This document shows, in pieces, positions 18,016-27,215 of a stretch of DNA of 64,000 nt. Under the pieces are notes generated by a model, which was given only the letters and a program-made list of their open reading frames with translations, ran no database searches and was not told the DNA's origin. The position numbers were made by a program, and so were the translations under genes. The first letter of the stretch is position 1. The number at the start of each line of letters is the position of its first letter. The stretch is from an uncultured Gemmata sp. GTDB taxonomy: Bacteria > Planctomycetota > Planctomycetia > Gemmatales > Gemmataceae. Location: NCBI GenBank assembly GCA_937924775.1, contig CALDUT010000018.1, positions 62,001-126,000 of the forward strand, given 5' to 3'.

Positions 18016-19011
18016 ATGCGTTTGCAGGTGTTGCCCATGGTACCGGCGTTGGCCTTGGCGTGGATGTTGGCCTCTCCCGGGGCAGACCCGGTGGGGCCTC
18101 AGAAATATCCGCCCGCCTACATTCCCCGCGAAGCCCCCTTCGGCTACCTTTATGCGCCCTCTTGGGATGTACAACTGGCCGTGCGCGGGCCCGCGACGGT
18201 GTACCAACCCAAAGCGGGTGATGTTGTTCTCATGAGCGACACCAACGCCTTTTGGACCTTGCTGTACCGCTTGGCTCTGACGGGGAAACCTGGTCACGGT
18301 GGGATTGTGGCCACCATGCCCGATGGTCGGCTCGGATTGCTCGAAGCCGGCTACGACGGTACACTCTGGACTCGCTTCACCCCGCTCGACTATAAGCTCA
18401 ATACGTTTCCCGGCTCAATCTGGGTCCGCGAACGGCAGGTTCCACTGACCCCAGAACAGGATGCCCGGCTGACGGCCTTTGCGGTCGCCGCGGCTAATCA
18501 GCGCTACGCCGTGGGCAAGTTCGTCCTGCAAGCGACACAACTGACCCCCCGCGGCCCGCTCCGCACCGCCTATTTCGGGCGATCGATGCACCCAGAACAC
18601 CGTTACACCTGTGCAGAAATCATTCTGGCGGCGTTGCTCGACGCAGGGCTGGTGGATGGCCGCACGGTCCGCCCTGGGGCCACCTACCCGCAAGACCTTT
18701 TCTATGATCGTTCGCGGAACCCCTACATCGACCGGCACCCGCCCTTGGCCGGCGGCTGGGGGGCGCCGCGGCAATGGACGCCCGTGGTGGGGTGGTCGGT
18801 GCGCGGAAAGTTCGTGCCCAAGCCGCCGCTACCGTGGCCCGGTGGGCCGGCCGATGTCGTTTATCCAATCCCAAGCGCGGCCAATCAACCGCCGACACCC
18901 GTCGTCGTCGGGCAGGTTCCCGGCGAACTTCGCCCGGTCGCACTCCTCGAGCAGAAGCCGCAGCGTGTGGGTTGGCTCGACCGGCCACCCCTGCTCCGTC
19001 GCCGCCGCTAG
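18016..19011 (+). CDS. YiiX/YaeF-like permuted papain-fold (NlpC/P60-related) protein
   Basis: A 331-residue exported protein. After a signal peptide (about 1-20), it has KAGDVVLMSD, the GKPGHGGIV segment with the His, and later HRYTCAEIILAALLDAG with the Cys. This His-before-Cys order is the circularly permuted papain-like arrangement of the YiiX family, whose members are thought to be lipid- or peptide-directed amidases/hydrolases. The final 60 residues, rich in Pro and ending in RRRR, overlap the 3' end of the convergent BatD-like gene and look unlike conserved sequence; the overlap suggests the ancestral stop was lost. The ATG at 18016 is chosen because it starts the signal peptide. Confidence 0.7.
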   Translation: MRLQVLPMVPALALAWMLASPGADPVGPQKYPPAYIPREAPFGYLYAPSWDVQLAVRGPATVYQPKAGDVVLMSDTNAFWTLLYRLALTGKPGHGGIVATMPDGRLGLLEAGYDGTLWTRFTPLDYKLNTFPGSIWVRERQVPLTPEQDARLTAFAVAAANQRYAVGKFVLQATQLTPRGPLRTAYFGRSMHPEHRYTCAEIILAALLDAGLVDGRTVRPGATYPQDLFYDRSRNPYIDRHPPLAGGWGAPRQWTPVVGWSVRGKFVPKPPLPWPGGPADVVYPIPSAANQPPTPVVVGQVPGELRPVALLEQKPQRVGWLDRPPLLRRRR

Positions 19012-19761
19012 AAGTTCCGCGGTCGTTTGCTTGCTCGCGGCGATGGCAAAGCGGCTCTCGATGAATTCCCGCACAATCGCCGCAACCTCTTCCACCCGCT
19101 GGGCAACCGGGACGCAAGAACCTGCGAGCTTCTCCAGCGCCGCCAAAGCTCGTGCTTCGGCAGATACGGGAACTGGTGGCCGGCGTCGCCACCCCATGAG
19201 CACCGCCGCCCCCAGAACCACCCCCAGAACCGCCAATGCGATCCACGGCCACGGCGATGGCGAAGCCGCAAAGGGGGCGGGCGGTGGCAGCTCTTCGATG
19301 CCGGTGATCGGGAAGGGTGTCTGCTCGGTGGGGGCGGATTCTCCGCCGATGCGATCCACCACCACGCCCAGCCATTCCGGTTCCCAGTGAACCTGCTGCC
19401 GGTTCACCCACACCGGGTTGAGTACAAGTGGCAGGGGGGTATTCGGCGGGTGGCTGAGGGCAAAGGCATCGAGCTGATAAACCCGTTTCCACTGCTGCCG
19501 CCCGTCGGGTAGCGGGGTGAGCTGAACACGGCCGCCATCAGCCTCGCGGATACGCCAGATGGCGTGCGCTTCGCGGCTGAGCAGTTGGGAGGGGAGTTCG
19601 ACGGTCAGGTTCGCCGGTCCCTCGATGGTCAGGGTCAGGCGTACGGATTCGGCGAGGGTGATCCGCGGCCGATCCACTTCCGCGGTGGCCCGAACGGGGG
19701 CCGCGACCGGCAGGGGGACGGTGCAAAACCAAAGCCAGACCACAGCGCAGGGCATTCTCAT
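18829..19761 (-). CDS. BatD/DUF4381-like membrane protein
   Basis: A 310-residue exported protein. It starts with a signal peptide (about 1-25), then a beta-rich domain with VDRPRITLAESVRLTLTIEG, a Pro-rich spacer, one transmembrane helix (about 172-190, WPWIALAVLGVVLGAAVLM) and a cytoplasmic helical tail with LLLEECDRAKFAG and AWDWI. This is the layout of BatD-type proteins found next to DUF58 and MoxR genes, where they are thought to help a membrane stress-tolerance or protein-folding complex. The start codon overlaps the DUF58 stop by 4 bases (ATGA), so the two are translationally coupled. The 3' end overlaps the YiiX-like gene on the other strand by 183 bases. Confidence 0.72.
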   Translation of the reverse strand: MRMPCAVVWLWFCTVPLPVAAPVRATAEVDRPRITLAESVRLTLTIEGPANLTVELPSQLLSREAHAIWRIREADGGRVQLTPLPDGRQQWKRVYQLDAFALSHPPNTPLPLVLNPVWVNRQQVHWEPEWLGVVVDRIGGESAPTEQTPFPITGIEELPPPAPFAASPSPWPWIALAVLGVVLGAAVLMGWRRRPPVPVSAEARALAALEKLAGSCVPVAQRVEEVAAIVREFIESRFAIAASKQTTAELLAAATEQGWPVEPTHTLRLLLEECDRAKFAGNLPDDDGCRRLIGRAWDWINDIGRPTGPR

Positions 19762-20636
19762 CTCCGGCGGCGTTCGCGTTGGCGAAAGAAGTTCAAAAGG
19801 GCGTCGAAGTGGTGGCCGTCGGTACTGGCGTCGATCACGTCAGCGTGGCAACGGCGGGTGAGCTGAAGAAAGGCTTCGTCCTGGGTGCGGGCCGCTGTGG
19901 CGAACGCTTCCCGAACAGCCCGGCTGCGGGTATCGACGAGCCGGGACTGTCCGGTTTCCGCGTCCTGGAGGCGGATCAGGCCGATGGCTGGCCAGGACGT
20001 TTCCCGGGGATCGCGTATGCGTACCGCGATCAGATCGTGCGTGTAGGCCGTGCGGCGGAAAGCGTCGTCGTAACCGCGGTCAAGGAAATCGCTGAGGACG
20101 AACACGATGGCCCGGCGGCAATGGATTTTGTTGATATGATCAAGCGCTTGGGCGAGGTTTGTTCCGGCGTGCTGAGCGTTGAAGGCGAGAAGGTCGCGGA
20201 GCAGCCGTAACACATGCCGCGGTCCTTTGTTGGGCGGAACGTAGCGTTCGGTGACGGAGGAAAAGGCCAATAAGCCCACACGATCGTTGTTGCTGACCGC
20301 GCAAAGGGCCAACAGGGCCGCCAGTTCCGCGGCGACCGCCCGTTTCGTCCCTTGCTGGGTACCGAACCCCTGACTGGCCGAGACATCGACGGCAAGAATG
20401 AGTGTCAGTTCGCGTTCTTCGACAAACCGCTTGATGAAGGGATGACCAATACGGGCAGTCACGTTCCAGTCGATGGTACGGACGTCATCGCCGGGTTGGT
20501 ATTCGCGCACTTCCTCGAACGATAACCCAGCACCTTTGAACGCGGAGTGATACTCGCCGCCCAGGAGCGTCTGCACCAAGCGGCGGGCCCGCAGGTGCAA
20601 GCGCCGGACGTGTCGCAAAACTTCAACCGGGAGCAT
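19758..20636 (-). CDS. DUF58 domain protein
   Basis: A 292-residue cytoplasmic protein. Its N-terminal YQPGDDVRTIDWNVTARIG is the diagnostic DUF58 signature. It continues as a degenerate von Willebrand type A fold with LILAVDVSASQGF (a DxSxS MIDAS-like motif), FVLSDFLD and a conserved core. DUF58 proteins work with MoxR AAA+ ATPases and Bat membrane proteins. Here its BatD-like partner overlaps it, but no MoxR gene adjoins; the window's MoxR is at 55.5 kb. The start at 20636 (MLPVEVLRHVRRL) begins the family homology; an ATG 60 bases upstream is possible. Confidence 0.88.
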   Translation of the reverse strand: MLPVEVLRHVRRLHLRARRLVQTLLGGEYHSAFKGAGLSFEEVREYQPGDDVRTIDWNVTARIGHPFIKRFVEERELTLILAVDVSASQGFGTQQGTKRAVAAELAALLALCAVSNNDRVGLLAFSSVTERYVPPNKGPRHVLRLLRDLLAFNAQHAGTNLAQALDHINKIHCRRAIVFVLSDFLDRGYDDAFRRTAYTHDLIAVRIRDPRETSWPAIGLIRLQDAETGQSRLVDTRSRAVREAFATAARTQDEAFLQLTRRCHADVIDASTDGHHFDALLNFFRQRERRRR

Positions 20637-20773
20637 ACCGGGATCGCCTCGCGGGGGACCATTCCCTTGGGAAACGTTCTCGCTCCACAATCTCACGAAT
20701 ACTGACGGTTCTCCGGGGGTGAACTAACGGCCCGGTATTGGCCAGCGGCGGGACAGAGCATGGGGGCGGACCT

Positions 20774-21460
20774 CTAACCTTCGGGAGCGGGGGGAGCCTC
20801 GGGGTCGAGGCCGAGTTCGCCGAGTTTGGCGGCCAACTGTTCGGCCCGCGCCCGCTCCACATCCCGCTTCGCCGACGCCTGTTCAGCGCGTTGGCGTTGT
20901 TGGGCGAGTTCTTGGGCGATTTCGTCGGGTCGCCGCCGTAAGCGTCCATCGGGGCCATACCCTCGCAATTCACCCCGTTCCAACTCGAAACGGAGACCCA
21001 ACCGCGGGCTGACAGAACCGTTCATCGTCGCCACTTCCGCCAACCGCCCTTCTCGCCGCAACCATCCTTCCGCATACGCGGGCAATTCCGGATAAAACGA
21101 TGTAATACTCCTTGGCCCCGTACTTCTCATAAAAGGCGAACTGTTTTTGCATCTGGGTGTAGCGATTGTGAGGCGACCACACTTCGATGATCACTTGGGG
21201 AAAGATTCCGCCCTCCTCCCACACCAGATAGCGGTCGGGGTAGCCTTTGGGTCGTCCAAAGGCCACATACGCATTGGGGGCCTGACGAAGACTGGGGTCG
21301 CCTTCCACCGGATAGATGAGATTGTCGCTGGCCACAAAGACATCGCATCGGGGCGATCGGCAAAATACGCGTCAGCGTTCCATTTGAGGATGGCGATCCC
21401 ATCGAATGGCAGGGTGTTGTCGGCCAGCGGTTGACCGTCGGAATCGGGATAACATAACAA
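20774..21460 (-). pseudogene. Uma2/DUF820 family gene, two frameshifts
   Basis: Three reading frames joined in order rebuild a Uma2-family (DUF820, restriction endonuclease-like fold) protein. Frame 1 gives CYPDSDGQPLADNTLPFD to about 21350. Frame 2 gives DVFVASDNLIYPVEG, VAFGRPKGYPDRYLVWEEGG and QFAFYEKYGAKEYYIV to about 21095. Frame 3 gives YPELPAYAEGWLRREGRL, WVSPRLG-type SPRLGLRFELERGELRGY and a charged coiled-coil tail. Each break is explained by one missing base, the second in a short T run. Uma2 genes are present in many copies in cyanobacteria and Gemmataceae; their role is unknown. It could be decay or two sequencing errors. Confidence 0.75.
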
Positions 21461-21523
21461 ACCGCCCCAGCACGATCCGGCACGATCATTAAGGCTTTCC
21501 TCAATCGTTCGGGCTAGGCTAAC

Positions 21524-23038
21524 TCAAGACGCTGTGGAGTAGAAGCGGATTACGGCCGCGACCGCCTTCCGCCACGCGGCGAGTTTCCGGTCCCGTTCGG
21601 CCGCGGGCCACTGCGGCTCGAAACAGGTGGATTTCGCGACCATTGTGGCCAGTTGTTGTTCATCGGTTAAGCCCGCACCGACAGCGGCGAGGAAAGCCGC
21701 GCCCAGGGCGGTCGATTCCGGCTGAAGGGCCCGGGCCACCGGGCGGCCCAAAATATCCGCTTGCAATTGCAAGAAGTAATCGTTGCGGGCCATGCCGCCA
21801 TCGACTTTCAGTAACGGAACCGGGGGGGTCTGGCCGCCAGTGGCCAGGTCGTTGTCGGCGGCGTCGATGAGGTCGGCCACTTGAAAAGCCACCCCTTCCA
21901 GCGCGGCGCGGCACAGATCGGCGGCGGTGGTCGCGCGGGTCAGGCCGAAGAGGACGCCGCGGGCCTCCGGCACCCAATGCGGGGCTCCTAAACCCACTAA
22001 GCCGGGTACGAACGTAACCGGTTCCGCCCGATTCGATTCTTGCGCCAACCGTTCCATATCCGCGACCGATGAGAACAGCCCCAGGCCATCCCGGAGCCAC
22101 TGGACCGCGGCCCCGGCGATGAAGACCGCCCCTTCGAGGGCGTACTGGGGCGTGGAGCTGGTCATCGCGGCGATGGTGGTTAGCAGTTTGTGCCGGGAAG
22201 TGATGGCGGTGCTGCCGGTGTGGAGCAAATAGAATGCTCCGGTACCGTAGGTGCATTTACCCTCGCCGGGGCCAAAGCAGCCCTGGCCGAACAGGGCCGC
22301 CTGTTGATCTCCGGCGACACCGCGAATGGGGATACCATCGGGGAGGAAGTCCAGCCCGCGGGTAGTACCGAACTCCGCGACACTCGGTTTCACCTCTGGG
22401 AGCGCCGCCTGCGGAATGCCGAAGTAGCGGAGCAGTTCATCGTCCCAGTGGTGTGTATAAATATTGAACAGCAGGGTCCGGCTGGCGTTGGTCACGTCGG
22501 TGAGGTGCTGCGTTCCGCCGGTGAGTCGGGCCAGGAGGAACGAATCGACGGTCCCGAACTTCACATCGCCGCGTTCAGCCATGGCCTGAATTTTCGGCTG
22601 GCAGCGGAGAAGCCAGTGTATTTTCGTGGCCGAGAAGTATGGGTCGAGAACGAGACCGGTTTTCGCGGTCAGAAACGATTGTTCGGTAGCATGGTCGCGG
22701 CAAAAGTCGGTGGTGCGGCGATCCTGCCAGACAATTGCCCGGTGAACGGGCCGGCCACTGCTTCGTTCCCAGGCGACGATCGTTTCCCGCTGGTTAGTGA
22801 TGCCGATGGCGCGTATGTCGCGGCCGTCGCGGCCGGCTTTGGCCAGGGCTTCGCGCACCGTGCGGGCGACCGAGTACCAAATGTCTTCCGGTTCGTGTTC
22901 CACCCATCCTTCGTGGGGGTAGTGCTGTTCAATTGCCTGTTGGGCGCTTCCCAGCGCTTGGAAGGTGGCGGCGTCGTAGACGATGGTGCGCGAGCTGGTC
23001 GTGCCCTGATCGATCGCCAGTAGAACGGGAGCGGTCAT
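21524..23038 (-). CDS. glpK: Glycerol kinase
   Basis: A 504-residue FGGY-family kinase that phosphorylates glycerol to sn-glycerol 3-phosphate with ATP. The N-terminus LLAIDQGTTSSRTIVYD holds the phosphate-binding loop. GITNQRETIVAWER and the WQDRRT segment match glycerol-binding residues, and KCTYGTGAFYL and VDGGMARNDYFLQLQADIL are the classical FGGY signatures. Length equals that of typical GlpK. It stands alone, with no glpF or glpD adjoining. The ATG lies directly before the conserved N-terminus. Confidence 0.96.
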   Translation of the reverse strand: MTAPVLLAIDQGTTSSRTIVYDAATFQALGSAQQAIEQHYPHEGWVEHEPEDIWYSVARTVREALAKAGRDGRDIRAIGITNQRETIVAWERSSGRPVHRAIVWQDRRTTDFCRDHATEQSFLTAKTGLVLDPYFSATKIHWLLRCQPKIQAMAERGDVKFGTVDSFLLARLTGGTQHLTDVTNASRTLLFNIYTHHWDDELLRYFGIPQAALPEVKPSVAEFGTTRGLDFLPDGIPIRGVAGDQQAALFGQGCFGPGEGKCTYGTGAFYLLHTGSTAITSRHKLLTTIAAMTSSTPQYALEGAVFIAGAAVQWLRDGLGLFSSVADMERLAQESNRAEPVTFVPGLVGLGAPHWVPEARGVLFGLTRATTAADLCRAALEGVAFQVADLIDAADNDLATGGQTPPVPLLKVDGGMARNDYFLQLQADILGRPVARALQPESTALGAAFLAAVGAGLTDEQQLATMVAKSTCFEPQWPAAERDRKLAAWRKAVAAVIRFYSTAS

Positions 23039-23285
23039 CGGCCCGCCTCCGAGGTGAGAACGAAAAGCCTTTGCCCGCCATCGTAGTGGAACTGGAGTAA
23101 AAAGCGACCTTTCCGTCCGGCCTGCCCCGCAGGCGGGTTCACCATCAATTCACCATCCAACGATCCACAGCGCCCCCCAATCACTCATCGGCCGGGGGGC
23201 AATGGGTCTTGGCGGGCCGGATGGGACGTGTTCGCGGATCGGTCCTAAACTGAACGTGTTCAGACTGTTCTGCGAGGTGGCTGAT

Positions 23286-26200
23286 ATGCCGTTTGAGAAG
23301 GTGGAAACGTCGGTCGATTTTCCCGCGTTGGAGCGGATGATTCTGCAATTCTGGGACCAGAACGGCATTTTTGAGAAGCGCAAACAGCTCAACGCCCGGC
23401 GAGCTGAAGACAAACGCCGTCGCGGCCAACGGGGCGAATGGAGTTTCCTCGATGGCCCCATCACCGCGAATAACCCGATGGGCGTTCACCACGCGTGGGG
23501 GCGTACTTACAAGGACGTTTACAATCGTTTCTTCGCGATGACCGGGCACGAACTCCGCTATCAAAACGGCTTCGATTGTCAGGGGTTATGGGTCGAAGTG
23601 GAAGTGGAAAAGGCCCTCGGTTTACATAGCAAGCGCGACATCGAGAATCTTGTTCCTGGCAACACGGAAGCTAGTATCGACAAATTCGTGCAGGCGTGCA
23701 AAGACCGCGTCAATAAGTTCGCCCGGGTCCAAACCGAGCAGAGTATTCGCTTGGGGTATTGGATGGACTGGGATCGCAGCGATGCCGATTGGGCCCAGCG
23801 ACCCGACGACCGCAAGTCGTACTTCACCATGAGTGAAGAGAACAACTACACCATCTGGGCGTTTCTGAAGAAGTGTCACCATCGGGGTTTGATTTACCGC
23901 GGCTACGACGTGATGCCCTGGTGCGGCCGCTGCGGCGTCGGCATTTCTGAGATGGAAATGAAGGAAGGGTACAAACTGGTGGAACACCGGGCGTGTTTCG
24001 TCAAATTCCCGCTCAAAGGCCGCGATAAGGAACACTTGCTGGTGTGGACGACCACACCCTGGACACTCACCAGCAACGTCGGGGCGGCCATCAACCCGGA
24101 GCTGACATATCTGAAAGTGAAGCTCAAAGGGGAGGTGTATTACGTCGCCAAAGGGGCCTTCAAGCTCAACCGGATGGAATCGTCGGACAGTGTCGGAGAT
24201 TCGGACACCGCCGAGGGCACAGTTCCGGGCAAGAAAGGCAAGCGCGACTGGCTTGAGGGGGTCCCGTATCTCAACAGCATCGAACAGCACTTCAAATCCA
24301 AGGCCGGCAAGGGTGAAAGCTATGACATTGTCGGCGAGGTGAAAGGTTCCGACATGCTCGGTTGGGAGTATGAAGGACCGTTCGACGATCTGCCGGCCCA
24401 GAACCACGAGTACGGCTTCCCCGCCGAGGTGGCCCAGGTGACGCGGTTGAGCGGTCGATGGCCCGCCATTACCGCGGCGAAGGCTCACCGCGTCATCAGC
24501 GGTGGCAAAGACGTGACGGAAACCGAGGGAACGGGCATCGTTCACACCGCGCCGGGCTGCGGGGGCATCGACTATATCTGGGGTCGCGACAATGGCCTGC
24601 CGCCGGTGGCCCCCATCGGTGACGATGGCATCTTTGTGGATGGTTTCGGCCCGCTCACCGGCAAAAATGCGGCCGATCCGGCCACCGCGGAAGCCGTTTG
24701 TGAACTGCTGAAGGCCAAAGATCGGCTTTTCGCGACCGAACGTTATGTTCACCGCTATCCGCATTGCTGGCGCTGCAAAACCGAACTTTTATACAGATTG
24801 GTGGATGAGTGGTTCATCAACATGGGGCCGCGTCATAGCGAGCAGGGGTTCCGCGGCGAGATTATGAAAGTGGTCGATCAGGTCACGTTTTTGCCCGAAG
24901 CGATCAATGGCCGCGCCCGCGAACGCGATTGGCTGTGGAACATGGGCGATTGGATGATCTCCAAAAAACGCTACTGGGGCTTGGCCCTGCCCATTTGGGT
25001 CAACGACAACGATCCGACCGATTTCGAAGTTATTGGCAGCCGCGAAGAACTGCGCGAACGGGCCATTGCAGGTTGGGAGGAATTCGACGGTCACACGCCG
25101 CACCGCCCGTGGATCGACAAAGTGAAGATCGAAAGCCGCAAGCACCCGGGGCAGCGGATGAGTCGAATCCCGGATGTTGGCAACCCCTGGTTGGATGCTG
25201 GTATCGTCGCCTTCAGCACTCTCAAATACAACACCGACCGCGCCTATTGGCAGAAGTGGTACCCTGCGGATTTCATCACCGAGAGTTTCCCCGGTCAATT
25301 CCGCAACTGGTTCTATGCCCTTCTGGCCATGAGTACCATGATGAGCGATGGGAAACCGCCCTTTCGCACGCTTTTGGGCCACGGTCTGGTCCGCGATCAG
25401 GACGGCCACGAGATGCACAAAAGCGAAGGCAACGCCATCGAATTCATCGCGGCCGCCGACGAAGGGTTCACGCTGATTCACAAACTCAAGCCGAAAGAAC
25501 CGGCCAAAAAGCCACCCGCGGCCCTGGATTTCACCGAAATCGAGATCTTCGACAAACAAACCCAAAAAACCGTCCGGGCCATCCGGGCGTCGTACCCGCC
25601 CATGAGCGCCGACGTCATGCGGTGGCTCTACTGCCGCAACAACCCGGCGGCGAACGTCAACTTCGGTCCGGTACCGGCCAATGAGATCCGCTCGAAGGTC
25701 TTCTTCAAACTGTGGAACACCTATGCGATGTTCTGCAATTACGCCATCGGAGACGGCTTCGACCCCACCCAACCCCTGGTGCCGGTGGCCGAACGCCCCG
25801 ATTTCGATCGCTGGCTGCTGTCGAATTTGCAGCGGCTCATCCAGGAGGCATGCCAGGCCTACACCAGCTACAACGTGATGGCTTTCGCCCTAGCGTGCGA
25901 GAAATTCATCGAAGCTGATCTCTCCAACTGGTACGTTCGCCGCAACAAAGACCGTTTGCACAGTCGCAACGCCGATCTCGACGCCGCCGGGCGTCAGGAC
26001 AAACTCGCCGCCTACCAAACGCTCTACACCACACTCACCACACTCTGCCAATTGATGGCTCCATGCGTACCGTTTATCACCGAAGTGATGTGGCAGAACC
26101 TGGTCGGCCCCTGGCGCAAGGGCAACGCTACCACGCCCGATGAAGGGGATTCTTCCCCGGCCGCGGCAAAGCAGCGCTGGCCAGAAAGTGTACACTTATC

Positions 26201-26786
26201 GGATTTTCCGACAGCCGATGAATCGCTTATCGACACGGCGTTGTCTCAGGATATGGAAGCGGTGCAAGCGGTGATCACGTTGGGGTTGGCCGCTCGGCAA
26301 GAGGCCAAGCTCCATGTGCGGCAGCCGTTGGCCGAAATGATCGTTCATGCGACCGCTGCAAACACGCAACGGGCGGTCAATCGCTTCGCGGACATCATCC
26401 TGGATGAATTGAACATCAAAACTGTTCGCCTCGGCGCTGTGCCGGACGCTGCCGGTTGGCAGGTGGTCGACGATCGCGGCGTTCAGGTCGCATTGGCCAC
26501 TACCATCACGGAGGAATTGAAATTGGAAGGGTTGGCCCGTGAACTGATCCGGCAGGTGCAAAACGAACGGAAAAACGCCAAACTCGACCTGCTCGACAAA
26601 ATTGCCCTGGCTATTGTCGTGGAATCGCCGGAGCTGACGAAAGCCATCGCCGCCCATCGTACCGCCATCGCCACCGCGGTGCAGGCCACCGTTTGGAGCG
26701 ATGCGCCGCTGTCCGGGGCTGGGGTTCACACGGCCAGTGTGAAAGTCGATGGGCAACCGTTGACCATCACCCTCCGGAAAGTGTAG
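23286..26786 (+). CDS. ileS: Isoleucyl-tRNA synthetase, type 2 (eukaryote-like)
   Basis: A 1166-residue class I aminoacyl-tRNA synthetase that charges tRNA-Ile. The HIGH motif appears as PMGVHHAWG, and the KMSKS motif as HEMHKSEGN. The CP1 editing domain (about 190-460) holds VWTTTPWTLTSN and the GTGIVHTAPGCGGIDY region. The C-terminal part has the long helical anticodon region ending in a type-2 tail instead of a zinc finger. An acidic/basic low-complexity insertion (about residues 296-320) lies within the editing domain. Type 2 enzymes are often less sensitive to mupirocin; that is a family property, not seen here. GAGGTGG (23274-23280) before the ATG at 23286 supports that start. Confidence 0.95.
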   Translation: MPFEKVETSVDFPALERMILQFWDQNGIFEKRKQLNARRAEDKRRRGQRGEWSFLDGPITANNPMGVHHAWGRTYKDVYNRFFAMTGHELRYQNGFDCQGLWVEVEVEKALGLHSKRDIENLVPGNTEASIDKFVQACKDRVNKFARVQTEQSIRLGYWMDWDRSDADWAQRPDDRKSYFTMSEENNYTIWAFLKKCHHRGLIYRGYDVMPWCGRCGVGISEMEMKEGYKLVEHRACFVKFPLKGRDKEHLLVWTTTPWTLTSNVGAAINPELTYLKVKLKGEVYYVAKGAFKLNRMESSDSVGDSDTAEGTVPGKKGKRDWLEGVPYLNSIEQHFKSKAGKGESYDIVGEVKGSDMLGWEYEGPFDDLPAQNHEYGFPAEVAQVTRLSGRWPAITAAKAHRVISGGKDVTETEGTGIVHTAPGCGGIDYIWGRDNGLPPVAPIGDDGIFVDGFGPLTGKNAADPATAEAVCELLKAKDRLFATERYVHRYPHCWRCKTELLYRLVDEWFINMGPRHSEQGFRGEIMKVVDQVTFLPEAINGRARERDWLWNMGDWMISKKRYWGLALPIWVNDNDPTDFEVIGSREELRERAIAGWEEFDGHTPHRPWIDKVKIESRKHPGQRMSRIPDVGNPWLDAGIVAFSTLKYNTDRAYWQKWYPADFITESFPGQFRNWFYALLAMSTMMSDGKPPFRTLLGHGLVRDQDGHEMHKSEGNAIEFIAAADEGFTLIHKLKPKEPAKKPPAALDFTEIEIFDKQTQKTVRAIRASYPPMSADVMRWLYCRNNPAANVNFGPVPANEIRSKVFFKLWNTYAMFCNYAIGDGFDPTQPLVPVAERPDFDRWLLSNLQRLIQEACQAYTSYNVMAFALACEKFIEADLSNWYVRRNKDRLHSRNADLDAAGRQDKLAAYQTLYTTLTTLCQLMAPCVPFITEVMWQNLVGPWRKGNATTPDEGDSSPAAAKQRWPESVHLSDFPTADESLIDTALSQDMEAVQAVITLGLAARQEAKLHVRQPLAEMIVHATAANTQRAVNRFADIILDELNIKTVRLGAVPDAAGWQVVDDRGVQVALATTITEELKLEGLARELIRQVQNERKNAKLDLLDKIALAIVVESPELTKAIAAHRTAIATAVQATVWSDAPLSGAGVHTASVKVDGQPLTITLRKV

Positions 26787-26937
26787 CACCGCACCAGCTC
26801 AGGGGGGCGGTGTGTTGTGCCTCCCGCCCACGGGCCAAGAGCTTCCAAAGAACGGCCCGCGGGGAACTAGGACCTTCGCCGAGAGAGCGTCGGCCGAAGC
26901 TCTCTAACAGCGGACCCGACCGGAGCATTTGACGTAA

Positions 26938-27021
26938 CTACTTGCGGTGACGAATCTTCGAACGCATCCGGCGTTTCTTGCGCCCCACCTTCCGCCGACC
27001 ATTGCCGCGTCTGCGACCCAT
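26938..27021 (-). CDS. 27-residue basic COX24/AURKAIP1-like protein
   Basis: A very short gene (27 codons plus stop) encodes MGRRRGNGRRKVGRKKRRM followed by RSKIRHRK. The K-x-GRKKRRMR-x-K core is the AURKAIP1/COX24 motif, found in mitochondrial ribosomal protein mS38 and in short bacterial proteins. A good Shine-Dalgarno AAGGAG lies 8 bases before the ATG, a strong sign it is translated. More than half of its residues are Arg/Lys, so it very likely binds rRNA and may be a small ribosomal subunit component. It lies between the convergent ileS and the GH3-like gene. It is below the usual size cutoff and would be missed by most gene callers. Confidence 0.8.
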   Translation of the reverse strand: MGRRRGNGRRKVGRKKRRMRSKIRHRK

Positions 27022-27215
27022 ATTCCCGCTCCTTAAAACCTACAAAATCGTGAAACTTGTGAATCCCGTTGGAGTGTGGCTTAGGAAACCGTAGTTGTAC
27101 CGACTAGCTGGGCCGCGACAAGCCCCGGTTGGCCAACGGGAATGCTTTCCACCCGGGGCACTGACCTTTGGCAGGCATCAGCTTCTATCCCCAACCGAAG
27201 GCGCGTTCCTTGATC

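Noticed and set aside
26881-26905. Hairpin AGAGAGC/GCTCTCT between ileS and the 27-aa gene
   Set aside because: It is a perfect 7-bp stem but has no T-tract on either strand, so I do not call it a terminator.
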